A DNA stretch of 59,272 nucleotides from Bacteroidales bacterium (GTDB lineage Bacteria; Bacteroidota; Bacteroidia; Bacteroidales; PUMT01). A model generated the notes under the pieces. It saw nothing but the letters and a program-made list of their open reading frames with translations. It had not been told where the DNA came from and did not search any database. Numbering within the stretch: the stretch's first letter is position 1; every line of letters begins with the position of its first letter. A program made the position numbers and the translations under genes. Below are positions 47,608 to 56,377 of this stretch, piece after piece. Location of the stretch: the NCBI GenBank assembly GCA_007132225.1, contig SLPB01000027.1, positions 1 through 59,272 on the forward strand. Reading direction: 5' to 3'.

Positions 47608-49710
47608 TTAAAAGAATTTATGGCGATTGTCCTTAATATCGGCCTCTTCTTTTAATGCTTCAAATACTTCAAAATTTACTCTTGCTCTTTTACTTTGTTT
47701 CAGCCTGTTTCTTTCGGTTTCCAGGTCCATTTCATCAGGAATCTCAACAGATCTTACCTGTAGAGTGTAAACGCCATTTTCTCCGACTACCGGAAGGGAG
47801 AGAATGTTCTCATCCAGATACATGGCTGTTCCTATAAGTCGTGGTTCAATGCCCGCTCCCGGAACTGAAAATGAGGTAAAACGTATATTGTCGGCTTGTT
47901 CAATTTTGGTATCAAGTGCTTTGGCAAGTGATGCAATATCAGCTTCATCGGCTATTTTTTCCTGAAGCCTTGATACTAATATTTCACCTTTCTTCTTCCT
48001 TTTAAGAATTGATTCGATCTCGTTGCTTGCCTCTTCAAGCGGCTGATATCCGTCCCTGCGAACCTTGGTAAGTGCAGCAATAACAAACCTATCTTCTATT
48101 TCAAAGATTGGTGAGATAGATTCTTCACGTGCTTCAAATGCCCATCTGACAAGTTCCCTTGCAGATTCTATTCCCGGGACCTGTTTATCGTTAATGAGAA
48201 TATTGTTAGCCACCCTGATTGTCAAGTCTTCTTCCCTGGCAGCGGCAGTGAATTCATCATAGCTAGTATTCATACCGGCAAAATGACTGGCTTTGGAGTA
48301 AATACGCTGATAAGTGGCTGAGCCAGGTGTAACTTCCCTTGCCAGAGTGGCATAGCGGACTTTTTTCAATTCTCTTGAACGACCTGTTACTTCGGCCACA
48401 TGGAATCCGAACTGGGTCTCTACAACAAAAGGTTCTCCCTGGTCTGCTGTAAAACAAGCCTCATCGAATTCGGGAACCATCATCCCTTCAGTGAACCAAC
48501 CCAGATTGCCTCCGTCAAAACGAGATCCGGTATCATCAGAATATTGTATGGCCAAAGTCTCGAAGTTTCCTCCTCTGCGAAGCACTCCCAATAAACTGTC
48601 AGCTTTGCTGCCTGCCTGCTGGTAATCCAGTTCAGGGCCTGGTTGTATGAGAATATGCCTGGCTCTAACCGAGTCAGGCACAAAGTTTATTTCTACAAGC
48701 CTGGACAGCTTATAACTGTTGTCTTCAAAATAGGGACCATAGATATCTCCCGGATCTGCGGCAAACATGAAATCAGCAATGTTTTCAGGCAATTCGTCAT
48801 AACTGTAGTTAGTTTGATCGTAAGGTATATCAGAGTTAAGATTAATAAACTGCCTTACTTCTTCAACCTCAGTAAATTCCTCCTTCATCCTTTCTATCCA
48901 TTCCTGTGCAAGTCTGTCGTCTTCATCTGAAGGATCGACATTGAAGGCTATATATTCAATATCTCTTGATGCTGTCTGAAGAAAGTCTTCCCTGTTTTGA
49001 CGATAATAACGTCTTATTTCTGACGGAGAAACCTGTGCCAGGCTGTCGTGAACAGTATTGAACCGCTGCACTATGAAATCAAAGCTTACACTTTTATTAT
49101 TTTCCTCCCAGGCTTGTTTTGCCTGAAAGTTCGGAACATATAATCCCTGACTGATTAAGCTATTGTACTTTGACTCTTTTCTGTTTTTTGTAATTTCATT
49201 TTCAATATGCATCCAATAGGCTCTTTGCTGGCCGGTAGGATCCTGCTGCATGGACCTGAGGAACTGAATGACGTAAGCCTGATTGAAGGTGCCGGTTTCA
49301 GGATCAGTAAATAACTGGCGCACTATCGGGTGTATATTTGCACCCTGAACCATATCAAATAACTCTTCAGGGCTGATTTGAATTCCAAGTCGGTCATATT
49401 CCTGTTCAAGAATAATTTCTCTTGTCAGTGTCTGCCAGGCTTGTTCCATAATGTTTTCATAGGTTTCAGAATCAAGTGATTGTTCTCCTGTATTCAGCAT
49501 GTACATTTCTGAAATGTTATCAACCTTATTCTGAAAATTCTGATATGAAACTGATTCCCCTGCGATTTCAGCAATTTCAAATTGAGTATCAGTAAATAGT
49601 GAGGGACCCGATCCCAGTATATCTCCCAGTATAAAAGCAACAAGGGCCAGTCCAATCACTATTGATACCAATACTCCTGCACGGTTTCTAATTTTTTCAA
49701 GTGTAGCCAT
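47608..49710 (-). CDS. ppiD: PpiD/SurA-type peptidyl-prolyl isomerase
   Basis: Membrane-anchored periplasmic chaperone and isomerase helping newly exported envelope proteins. The 700 residues show one N-terminal membrane helix (about 12-32, AGVLVSIVIGLALVAFILGDIL), a SurA-N-like chaperone domain (about 40-230), and a parvulin domain at about 345-445 (ARHILIQPGPEL, then GGNLGWFTEGMMVPEFDEACF and VETQFGFHVAEVTGR). A second, degenerate region follows to the end. It is preceded by 82 bp after the TPR gene and followed at once by nadC. Confidence 0.93.
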   Translation of the reverse strand: MATLEKIRNRAGVLVSIVIGLALVAFILGDILGSGPSLFTDTQFEIAEIAGESVSYQNFQNKVDNISEMYMLNTGEQSLDSETYENIMEQAWQTLTREIILEQEYDRLGIQISPEELFDMVQGANIHPIVRQLFTDPETGTFNQAYVIQFLRSMQQDPTGQQRAYWMHIENEITKNRKESKYNSLISQGLYVPNFQAKQAWEENNKSVSFDFIVQRFNTVHDSLAQVSPSEIRRYYRQNREDFLQTASRDIEYIAFNVDPSDEDDRLAQEWIERMKEEFTEVEEVRQFINLNSDIPYDQTNYSYDELPENIADFMFAADPGDIYGPYFEDNSYKLSRLVEINFVPDSVRARHILIQPGPELDYQQAGSKADSLLGVLRRGGNFETLAIQYSDDTGSRFDGGNLGWFTEGMMVPEFDEACFTADQGEPFVVETQFGFHVAEVTGRSRELKKVRYATLAREVTPGSATYQRIYSKASHFAGMNTSYDEFTAAAREEDLTIRVANNILINDKQVPGIESARELVRWAFEAREESISPIFEIEDRFVIAALTKVRRDGYQPLEEASNEIESILKRKKKGEILVSRLQEKIADEADIASLAKALDTKIEQADNIRFTSFSVPGAGIEPRLIGTAMYLDENILSLPVVGENGVYTLQVRSVEIPDEMDLETERNRLKQSKRARVNFEVFEALKEEADIKDNRHKFF

Positions 49711-49792
49711 TTATAAGGATGTCAATTAAAAAGTTGTGATTATTTTTTAAAGCTACGAATATACTACTTTAAAATGATGTTCTTACTCACTT

Positions 49793-51130
49793 TTATCTCG
49801 CTCTTACCCGGGTATTTTCATTTATCCAGCAACCTACCCGGTAAGAGTCCCCTTCGGTATATCCGTGAAAGAATATTGTTTCATTATCAGGGAAATAAGC
49901 CGAATATATCTCAATTGCACGATCTGCAGCGGAAGCAAGCGTGGGATCTACCTGTTTAGCTTGCATGAACCTGTCTACTGCTGCCCAGTAAACAGTCCTG
50001 TTCTTGAAATCAGCATCTTCAGCACCAGCAAAGCAATCAGTTTCAGACACATAAAGGTTTCCTATGTGCATATGAGCGCGTCCCAGTGCGGGATTGTCCT
50101 GAAGTGCCTGGCGTGCATACTCCCGGGACAGCTGTTTGTCATTCTTTACGTTCTGCGCAATGATGGCAAGTTCCAGGTAATAATTTGCACGTTCCTCAGG
50201 ATCTTTTTGAAGGTCAACAGCCTCTTTAAGGAATCTAATCACCTGATCATCATTGTTTAGATCCCTGTACATTGCTGAAAGTGTCAGTGCTGACCTGGGG
50301 GAAGGATCCAAAACATGGAGCTTCTCTGTAATATCCAGGTAAAGTTTAGTCTCTGTGCAGCCTGCATTAGCCAGTAGTTCATAAACTTTATTCAGCAGTT
50401 CAACATTTTCCGGCGACTCACTTACCTCATCTGCAAAAATCCTGGTAATTGCATCACAATCAGCTGCGCCACTATCGGCAAAAATCGACTCAACATATTC
50501 CTGTGCCTGTAAAAGGCCTTTGCGTGATCTTACTTTCAGTGATTCTTCTATTATCTCCGTCAGATATGTGTAAGTATCAATTACAGCATCGCTGTCAACA
50601 AGCCCTGCCCTGAACTTGGCTGAAGTAACAGTCATATAGGTTGTTATAACTGCAGGCGAAGGATTGGTTCCGGATAGTTCCAGGGCCTCTCTTAACGCCT
50701 CGTATCCCGGTGCGGCCTCTTCAATAATGTTGTTATGGGTGAAATAAAACAACCCTTTTCTGCCAAGTACATTGGCCGCATCTCCGAAATATTCAATACG
50801 CTGGTCAAACATCATCATCGCAGTATCCAGATAGGCTTGCTTTTCTTCCTCTGTTTCTGCATTTTCAATAAAGTGACTCAGAAGATCAACACCCCAGATG
50901 TATATATTCCTGCTTGACTGAGGAAATTCATCCATTAATGTTCTCCAATAGGGAAGGGCTTCTTCAAAATTTTCCTGCCTGTGGTGGCTTGAATAGAGGG
51001 AAAGGTTACGCAGGCACCTTATACTGTCTTCAGGCGTATCACCATACCTCCCGCTTTGGCCAGACATATCGGTCTGGACCAGCATAATGCTCAATAAAAC
51101 TAAGCCCCCCTTTATAATTAAACTTTTCAT
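49793..51130 (-). CDS. Exported TPR-repeat protein
   Basis: Function unknown. The 445 residues begin with a signal peptide (about 1-24, ending MSGQ) and go on in helical repeats of the TPR type, for example RQENFEEALPYWRTLMDEFPQSSRN, DPSPRSALTLSAMYRDLNNDDQVIRFLKEAV, and a last one NPALGRAHMHIGNLYVSETDCF. The last 60 residues (AAVDRFMQAKQVDPTLASAADRAIEIYSAYFPDNETIFFHGY, in pieces FMQAKQVDPTLASAA and FPDNETIFFHGY) are typical of Bacteroidota proteins at this locus. It has its own candidate promoter (51168-51198). It probably acts in the periplasm as a scaffold. Confidence 0.8.
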   Translation of the reverse strand: MKSLIIKGGLVLLSIMLVQTDMSGQSGRYGDTPEDSIRCLRNLSLYSSHHRQENFEEALPYWRTLMDEFPQSSRNIYIWGVDLLSHFIENAETEEEKQAYLDTAMMMFDQRIEYFGDAANVLGRKGLFYFTHNNIIEEAAPGYEALREALELSGTNPSPAVITTYMTVTSAKFRAGLVDSDAVIDTYTYLTEIIEESLKVRSRKGLLQAQEYVESIFADSGAADCDAITRIFADEVSESPENVELLNKVYELLANAGCTETKLYLDITEKLHVLDPSPRSALTLSAMYRDLNNDDQVIRFLKEAVDLQKDPEERANYYLELAIIAQNVKNDKQLSREYARQALQDNPALGRAHMHIGNLYVSETDCFAGAEDADFKNRTVYWAAVDRFMQAKQVDPTLASAADRAIEIYSAYFPDNETIFFHGYTEGDSYRVGCWINENTRVRAR

Positions 51131-51167
51131 TATTCTGTTATTGAATTAAAATTTCAGGAAATTCCGA

Positions 51168-51198
51168 CAAATATAAAAACTATCTTGAAAAAATCAGA
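51168..51198 (-). promoter_or_regulatory. Candidate promoter of the exported TPR gene
   Basis: Read on the minus strand: TCTG (51198-51195), 19 bases, then TATATTTG (51175-51168), an exact -7 match. The leader to the ATG at 51130 would be about 30 bases. Confidence 0.55.
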
Positions 51199-51408
51199 AA
51201 GTCTCCCGGGTAATTAAATATTTTTAAATGTTAATTGTTATGTAATAATGTATTTAACAAAAGCTGTGCCAAATAAACAAAAATGGTCAGATATGGGTAA
51301 AAGTCTCATTGTGTCAGGTTGTTATGATACGGCTAATTAATTAAGTATTTACTTATGAAAAAATAATATTCTATTTTAACTGCTTTTATTCCTGATGCAT
51401 AATAAATA

Positions 51409-52671
51409 TTAACTCTTCTTAGGAATTGTAAGCTTTACAAGCTCTATTCTTGTTTTGCTCATTCTCAATATTTCAAATATGAAGTGGTCAATATCCAATT
51501 TCTGACTTTCCTTGGGGATACTCTCATAATGAAAAATGATAAATCCGGCGAGTGTTTCATAATCATCTGTTTTTGGAATACCCAGATTGTATTTATTGTT
51601 AAGATAATCTATTTCTAATCTTCCGGAAAAAATAAATTCATTTTCAGATATTTGCTTTTCTTCAAGGTCAACAGTATCATGTTCATCTTCTATCTCCCCG
51701 AAAATCTCTTCCATGATATCCTCAATGGTAACCATTCCTGCGGTGCCCCCAAATTCATCCACAACAACCGCCACACTTTTCTTCTCTTTGATAAAGAGAC
51801 TCAGTAACTTGTGAGCAACCATTGTTTCGGGTACAATTATGATCCTGTTAAGCATGGATCTGATATTTTTTGGATTCTTGAAAAAATCTTTTGAATTTAT
51901 GTACCCTATAATATTATCTATAGAATTCTTGTAGATAAGTATTCGTGCATATCCTGTTTCTATAAAAGTTTGCTTAATATCTTCCATTGGAGTATCTATT
52001 TCAAAGGCCATTATCTCCGGCCTGGGCACCATGCATTCCCTTAGCTTGACAGTTGAAAAATCCAGTGCATTTTGAAACAGCTTAATATCATCTTTCAAAT
52101 TGTCTTCCTCATTGAATTCATCATGACTCTCTTTCACAAAATGATCAAGATCGACTTTGCTGAAAGCATTTTTGCTTTTTTTTGAAACATCTGCTCCTGT
52201 CGCAAATTTTAAAAGGAAACTCCCAATTCCGATTATACTTTTACTGATGGGATACAGTATAATATAAAACACCATAACAGGTAAGGAAAGGGCATTTAAA
52301 ATTAAATTTGGTTTTAACCTGAATATGGCCTTGGGAATAAATTCGGCGGTAACCAGTATAATAAATGTGGCAATCACTGTTTGTATAAGAAAAATCAGGA
52401 ACTCTGAACTGACAAATTTATGTATTTGAGGTTCAAGTATCATTGCCATAGTTATCCCATATACCACGAGAGCTATGTTGTTACCAACCAGCATTGTGGT
52501 AATATACTGACCGGGATTTTTTGCAAAAACCGATGTTATTCTTGAGGTAAAAGATCCCTGTTTCTTCTCCAGCTCGAGACGAAGCTTATTTGAAGAGATA
52601 AATGCTATCTCCATACCTGAGAAAAAGGCAGAAAACACCAGGCTTATGATAATAATTGCAAACGTACTCAT
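51409..52671 (-). CDS. CNNM/CorC-type hemolysin-family transporter
   Basis: Membrane protein of the CNNM (DUF21) family, 420 residues. The N-terminal DUF21 domain has four hydrophobic segments with FSAFFSGMEIAFISSNKLRLE and a VTAEFIPKAIFR motif. Two CBS domains follow (about 200-320, with MVPRPEIMAFEIDTPMEDI and VAVVVDEFGGTAGMVTIEDIMEEIFGEIEDEHD, in pieces VDEFGGTAGMVTIEDIMEEI). A CorC/HlyC domain closes it. Members are implicated in magnesium or cobalt efflux; despite the name there is no evidence of haemolysis. It is 12 bp after the small membrane protein gene in the coaX-lptC operon. Confidence 0.92.
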   Translation of the reverse strand: MSTFAIIIISLVFSAFFSGMEIAFISSNKLRLELEKKQGSFTSRITSVFAKNPGQYITTMLVGNNIALVVYGITMAMILEPQIHKFVSSEFLIFLIQTVIATFIILVTAEFIPKAIFRLKPNLILNALSLPVMVFYIILYPISKSIIGIGSFLLKFATGADVSKKSKNAFSKVDLDHFVKESHDEFNEEDNLKDDIKLFQNALDFSTVKLRECMVPRPEIMAFEIDTPMEDIKQTFIETGYARILIYKNSIDNIIGYINSKDFFKNPKNIRSMLNRIIIVPETMVAHKLLSLFIKEKKSVAVVVDEFGGTAGMVTIEDIMEEIFGEIEDEHDTVDLEEKQISENEFIFSGRLEIDYLNNKYNLGIPKTDDYETLAGFIIFHYESIPKESQKLDIDHFIFEILRMSKTRIELVKLTIPKKS

Positions 52672-52683
52672 AAGTATCTTGAG

Positions 52684-52875
52684 CTAGGGATTTTGGGATC
52701 TTCTTAGATGCCTGCGGTAAAAATACATCATTAGTGCAATAAAAGTAATTGCAAAAAACATTAAACTTTCCTGAAGGCCCAGTTTATAGAAGTTATAGAG
52801 GCCAGCCAGAAAGCTTATGATCGCAAGGCTCAGCCATACTAATTCAAGAATATGTATTATTTTATTTTGCATCAT
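52684..52875 (-). CDS. Small two-helix membrane protein
   Basis: A 63-residue protein with two predicted helices (about 8-27 and 36-54) and a basic C-terminus (YRRHLRRSQNP), inside-positive. Its start lies 14 bp inside the lptC coding region and the CNNM gene begins 12 bp after its stop, so it is very likely a true, translationally coupled gene. Function unknown. Its constant place between lptC and the CNNM gene suggests an envelope role. Confidence 0.75.
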   Translation of the reverse strand: MMQNKIIHILELVWLSLAIISFLAGLYNFYKLGLQESLMFFAITFIALMMYFYRRHLRRSQNP

Positions 52876-53452
52876 CTATGTAAATAGTTCCCTGGATCTT
52901 TTTTATTTTCCAACGGTTAAAGGTTTGATCAGCTTCGAATCCCTCACCCATTATGACTTCGTTCGGGCGGGTTATTTTGACAAAACTGCTTGAATAGATA
53001 ATCTTTTTTTCTTCGTCCCAGAATAACTGCTCGGTATTTAAGATCTCCCCGTCTTTATTGATAACCACCACACTGTCTCTCGCTTCCCAAAGATTTTTAT
53101 CGGTGTTGTAAATTGCATAATTTGAACTAAGATGAGATTCAATATTTCCCTGTCTGTCAAAAAATTCTGCGAGAATACCGCGTGGAAATTCTGTGTATTT
53201 TTCAGTTGATTGTGAATAGTTATGAATTTCAGGAGCTGTAAGCCTGAGTTGAAGCCTGGCTGAATCAGTATATTGTATTTTGGCATTTACCATTGACTGG
53301 CTTGGCATATGTTCATCTTCCGGGAAGGATTTAATAACTTCCAGATCTGTTTCACACGAGATTAAAATCTGCCAGAGTAATAAAACAGAGAATAATTTGA
53401 CAGTAAAAGCAAAAGGATCATGGTGTCCCTGATATTTTTTTTCAGGCATCAT
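52862..53452 (-). CDS. lptC: LptC-like LPS-transport protein, predicted lipoprotein
   Basis: Periplasmic bridge protein of LPS export, linking the inner-membrane ABC complex to LptA. The 196-residue product has the LptC/LptA beta-jelly-roll pattern: VNAKIQYTDSARLQLRLTAPEIHNY, SHLSSNYAIYNTDKNLWEARDSVVV, EILNTEQLFWDEEKKIIYSSSFVKIT and GEGFEADQTFNRWKI. The N-terminus ends in a lipobox-like ILISC (Cys32), so it would be lipid-anchored instead of using the transmembrane helix of E. coli LptC. Two adjacent ATGs (53452 and 53449) are possible starts. It lies 6 bp after the barrel protein gene. Confidence 0.85.
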   Translation of the reverse strand: MMPEKKYQGHHDPFAFTVKLFSVLLLWQILISCETDLEVIKSFPEDEHMPSQSMVNAKIQYTDSARLQLRLTAPEIHNYSQSTEKYTEFPRGILAEFFDRQGNIESHLSSNYAIYNTDKNLWEARDSVVVINKDGEILNTEQLFWDEEKKIIYSSSFVKITRPNEVIMGEGFEADQTFNRWKIKKIQGTIYIDDAK

Positions 53453-53458
53453 AAACTA

Positions 53459-54727
53459 CTAGTCGATTCTGCGTTGGAAAAACCAAAAGTCATACAGCGA
53501 CAGACTGAAATTAAATCTGATGTAATTCTCCTCTATCAGGTTAAGATCTGTTGTACCCCTGCGGCCAAGATCAACCGCAAAATTGAATGTCGTCTTGGCA
53601 TTTCTGTAAGGCAAACCCATTCCCAGCGTAATTCCGTAGTCTTTTAACTGGTGGCCTCTTAACTGAAGATAAGTATCTGAATAATGAAATCCCATACGGT
53701 AATGAATTCTCCTGAGGTAGCTCTGGAAATCTGCGGGATCAGGAATATACTGAGCACCTATATTAAATGAGGAACTGTTAACAAGTGACTCGCTGGACTG
53801 ATTTAAAAAACTTGTTTCAGACCACTGCCTGAAAGAATAGTCAGCCCCGATAAGGAAATTGTTATCCGTGCGGAAAGAAGCACCGATACCGTAATGTGCC
53901 GGCAAATCAATGTGATTATTGGTAATGAAATCGCCCGGAACTGTATCTCTTACAAGACCTGCTGATGTTAGCAATTCATTTACGGTGAGCAATTCCTGTT
54001 CAGTATTAAGGGACGTTTTGTTTTCGTAGATTACTCCTATAGTATAAGTGTAATCTTCCATTATCCGGTTGGTATACTGGAGACCATACCTGATATGAAA
54101 ATCACCTACAGTATTTCTTGATCTGCTGTTAACAGAGAATATGTTTTCCTGGGCCGGAAAAACCAGCCTCCTTGACTGGTTAAGTGATCCGAACATGTAG
54201 GAGACACTAATTCCCGCAGAAATATTTTGGGTTAGATTAAAAGCGTTTCCCAGGAAGAACTGGTTTATCCCGCCTGACCCTTCATGGAAATATTCAACAC
54301 CAAGATTCCTGTCCTCACCAACTATATCATATCCCATCTGACTGTAAGGAACGAGTCCCAGGCTGGTTTTCCACCAGTGGCTTATGGGGAATCCTATTGC
54401 CAGATGGCTCAGAGTGATATTGCTTACATTATGACTGCTTTCACTGCTTGCAAGTTGCATTGCATTACCGGCCACCCCTGTTGAGAAAATAAAAGACATT
54501 GTATCCTGTGCAGAATTGGAGGCCGGATTAAGATAATTGAGATGGTTAGGGTCGCGGAGCCCTATGCCGATCCCACCAAGGGCCTGATTTCGACCGAACC
54601 CTTCTTTTGTGATGTTGCCGATCCCAAAGCGTGAGTAAGGAGAGTAAGTGTTGTTTTGTGCCTGCAAATCCGTTAAAAATAGAATTGCGGGCAGAATCAA
54701 TAAAAAATATTTAATTGTTTTTGACAT
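53459..54727 (-). CDS. Predicted outer-membrane beta-barrel protein, FadL/PorV-like
   Basis: A 422-residue protein with signal peptide (about 1-23, ending DLQAQ) and a start to the mature part, NNTYSPYSRFGIGNITKEGFGRNQALGGIGIG, recurrent in Bacteroidota barrels (pieces NTYSPYSRFGIGN and RNQALGGIGIGLRD). Many amphipathic strands follow, for instance LAIGFPISHWWKTSLGLVPYS and AGISVSYMFGSLN, ending SLSLYDFWFFQRRID with the terminal-strand aromatic residues. The role is not known; the nearest fold class is the FadL/OMPP1/PorV group. Its start overlaps the end of coaX by 17 bp and lptC follows after 6 bp, so it is in the same operon. Confidence 0.8.
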   Translation of the reverse strand: MSKTIKYFLLILPAILFLTDLQAQNNTYSPYSRFGIGNITKEGFGRNQALGGIGIGLRDPNHLNYLNPASNSAQDTMSFIFSTGVAGNAMQLASSESSHNVSNITLSHLAIGFPISHWWKTSLGLVPYSQMGYDIVGEDRNLGVEYFHEGSGGINQFFLGNAFNLTQNISAGISVSYMFGSLNQSRRLVFPAQENIFSVNSRSRNTVGDFHIRYGLQYTNRIMEDYTYTIGVIYENKTSLNTEQELLTVNELLTSAGLVRDTVPGDFITNNHIDLPAHYGIGASFRTDNNFLIGADYSFRQWSETSFLNQSSESLVNSSSFNIGAQYIPDPADFQSYLRRIHYRMGFHYSDTYLQLRGHQLKDYGITLGMGLPYRNAKTTFNFAVDLGRRGTTDLNLIEENYIRFNFSLSLYDFWFFQRRID

Positions 54728-55445
54728 TATGTATTAATATTCTGTTTAATCCGGTGAATATTAGAAAAGGATCCACAAAGATGGTGTTTTTTAGTTTTTT
54801 ATCAAAGTATTTGGCATCTCCTCCGGTAAAAATTATTATCAAGTTCCTGTACTGTTTTTCCAAAATATTGATGTATGATTGAATTTCAAAAATAATTCCC
54901 TTCTCCACGCCGGCTGCAATAGCATCTTTAGTATTATTTGCAAGAAGCTCAGTATTATGACCTGGCTTCAGCAGGGGCAGGTTCCCGGTGAACTCATGGA
55001 GAGCCCTGAACCGTAAAGTCATGCCCGGCGAAATGTTCCCACCGAGATAACGGTTGAATTCATCAACAAGATCATATGTAATAGCTGTACCTAAATCAAC
55101 TACCAGAACGTTTTTGTCGGGGTAATTATTGTTTGCTCCGGTAACTGCTGCCAGCCTGTCTTTGCCAAGGGTTTTACTTGTCCGGTAAAGATTTTCAAGC
55201 GGTATTTCCGTGGTTTCATTAAAAACCAGCAGATAATGAAAATTTCTTTCCAGTTGATCAATCAAATCAAGATTTTCCGGCCTTACCGAACAGAGTATAA
55301 CATTTTTTATTTCAGGATATTTCGATTTAAGTTCGAAAATTTCAGTAAGGCCTATCTTTTGCCAGTTGGCAGTCTCCTGAATTTTCAGGCCTGAAAAGAG
55401 AGCAGTTTTAATGATTGAGTTGCCAATATCAATGCACAGGTTCAT
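54711..55445 (-). CDS. coaX: Type III pantothenate kinase
   Basis: First step of coenzyme A synthesis: phosphorylation of pantothenate. I start at the ATG at 55445 (244 residues), giving MNLCIDIGNSIIKTALF with the phosphate loop DIGN at residues 6-9. The longer in-frame start at 55484 adds 13 residues not expected in the family. ASKHA-type motifs VVDLGTAITYDLVD, YLGGNISPGMTLRFRAL and IIIFTGGDAKYF follow. It heads the operon coaX, barrel protein, lptC, small membrane protein, CNNM transporter. Confidence 0.93.
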   Translation of the reverse strand: MNLCIDIGNSIIKTALFSGLKIQETANWQKIGLTEIFELKSKYPEIKNVILCSVRPENLDLIDQLERNFHYLLVFNETTEIPLENLYRTSKTLGKDRLAAVTGANNNYPDKNVLVVDLGTAITYDLVDEFNRYLGGNISPGMTLRFRALHEFTGNLPLLKPGHNTELLANNTKDAIAAGVEKGIIFEIQSYINILEKQYRNLIIIFTGGDAKYFDKKLKNTIFVDPFLIFTGLNRILIHNVKNN

Positions 55446-55602
55446 AAATATATGATTTATAAACAATAAGTTTGTCCGGATCATTCCGGTAGTTGCCGGA
55501 GCTGAAACTTTAAGGTCGTAAAATTATCCAATTTTGCAAAGTTTATGTATATTTACGTACCATATTAATACTTTTTATTTTAAACGTTTAAAGATTTTTG
55601 TT

Positions 55603-56085
55603 ATGAAAAGATATTTTATTTATTTTTTTATGTTTTTTCTTTTTGCCGGAGGGGGAATATCCACTTATGGGCAGCTTTATAAAACTGGCGTAGGAGCAAG
55701 GCTTGGTACTTTTAACGGGCTGACCGTTAAGCATTTCACCGCTGAGGGGCAGGCTATTGAAGGTATTCTATCCACCAGATGGAATGGGTTTGTTATTGCA
55801 GGACTATATGAATTTCAACGACAATTTCCAGATGTCAATAATCTTGAATGGTTTTTCGGAGGAGGAGCTCATGTCGGATTCTGGCATTCTGGAAGCAGAT
55901 ACCCTCACCTGGGAAATTCCTCAGCCAGCGTTGTTGGTGTTGATCTGATAATAGGGGTTGAATATACATTTGATGAATTTCCATTTTCCGCAAGCCTGGA
56001 CTGGAAACCTGCCTTTAATATTATAGGTCATACGGGATGGTGGGGTGATGTTGCCGCACTTTCAATAAGGTATACTTTCAGGTAG
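55603..56085 (+). CDS. Small predicted outer-membrane barrel protein
   Basis: I start at the ATG at 55603 (160 residues); earlier TTG starts would put extra residues in front of an evident signal peptide (MKRYFIYFFMFFLFAGGGI and STYGQ). The mature part has strands typical of a small barrel: GVGARLGTFNGLTVKHFT, VIAGLYEFQRQF, EWFFGGGAHVGFWH, GVDLIIGVEYTFDEFPFSASLDW and a last strand VAALSIRYTFR ending in an aromatic residue plus Arg. No specific family is recognised beyond an OmpA/OmpW-like barrel. Followed by a strong terminator. Confidence 0.75.
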   Translation: MKRYFIYFFMFFLFAGGGISTYGQLYKTGVGARLGTFNGLTVKHFTAEGQAIEGILSTRWNGFVIAGLYEFQRQFPDVNNLEWFFGGGAHVGFWHSGSRYPHLGNSSASVVGVDLIIGVEYTFDEFPFSASLDWKPAFNIIGHTGWWGDVAALSIRYTFR

Positions 56086-56147
56086 AGGAGCTTGTTGAAA
56101 TATTCTCACAGCCTGACAGCCTGTAATACCTAAGAAAATAGTATAAT

Positions 56148-56198
56148 AAAAAGTGGTTTGTCCATTGCGATAACTGATTCCGGGCAAATCACTTTTTT
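56148..56198 (+). terminator. Rho-independent terminator after the small barrel gene
   Basis: A 16-bp stem (AAAAAGTGGTTTGTCC pairing with GGGCAAATCACTTTTT, two G-U pairs) around an 18-base loop, followed by more Ts. The symmetric A and T flanks mean it could also end transcripts from the minus strand. Confidence 0.85.
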
Positions 56199-56377
56199 AT
56201 TGGAATAACCCACCGTTCGGTGAGTGACCACATAATTTTATTTTTTATCCGGTATTGTGTTAGAAAAAAAATCTGATGACTTTATAAATTAAAACATAGC
56301 TGCTTCTTTGGTTGGAATGATTTAAAAAAAGGTTTTATTACTTTTCAGTAAAATTTTTTCGCAGCAGCTGCTTCGTA

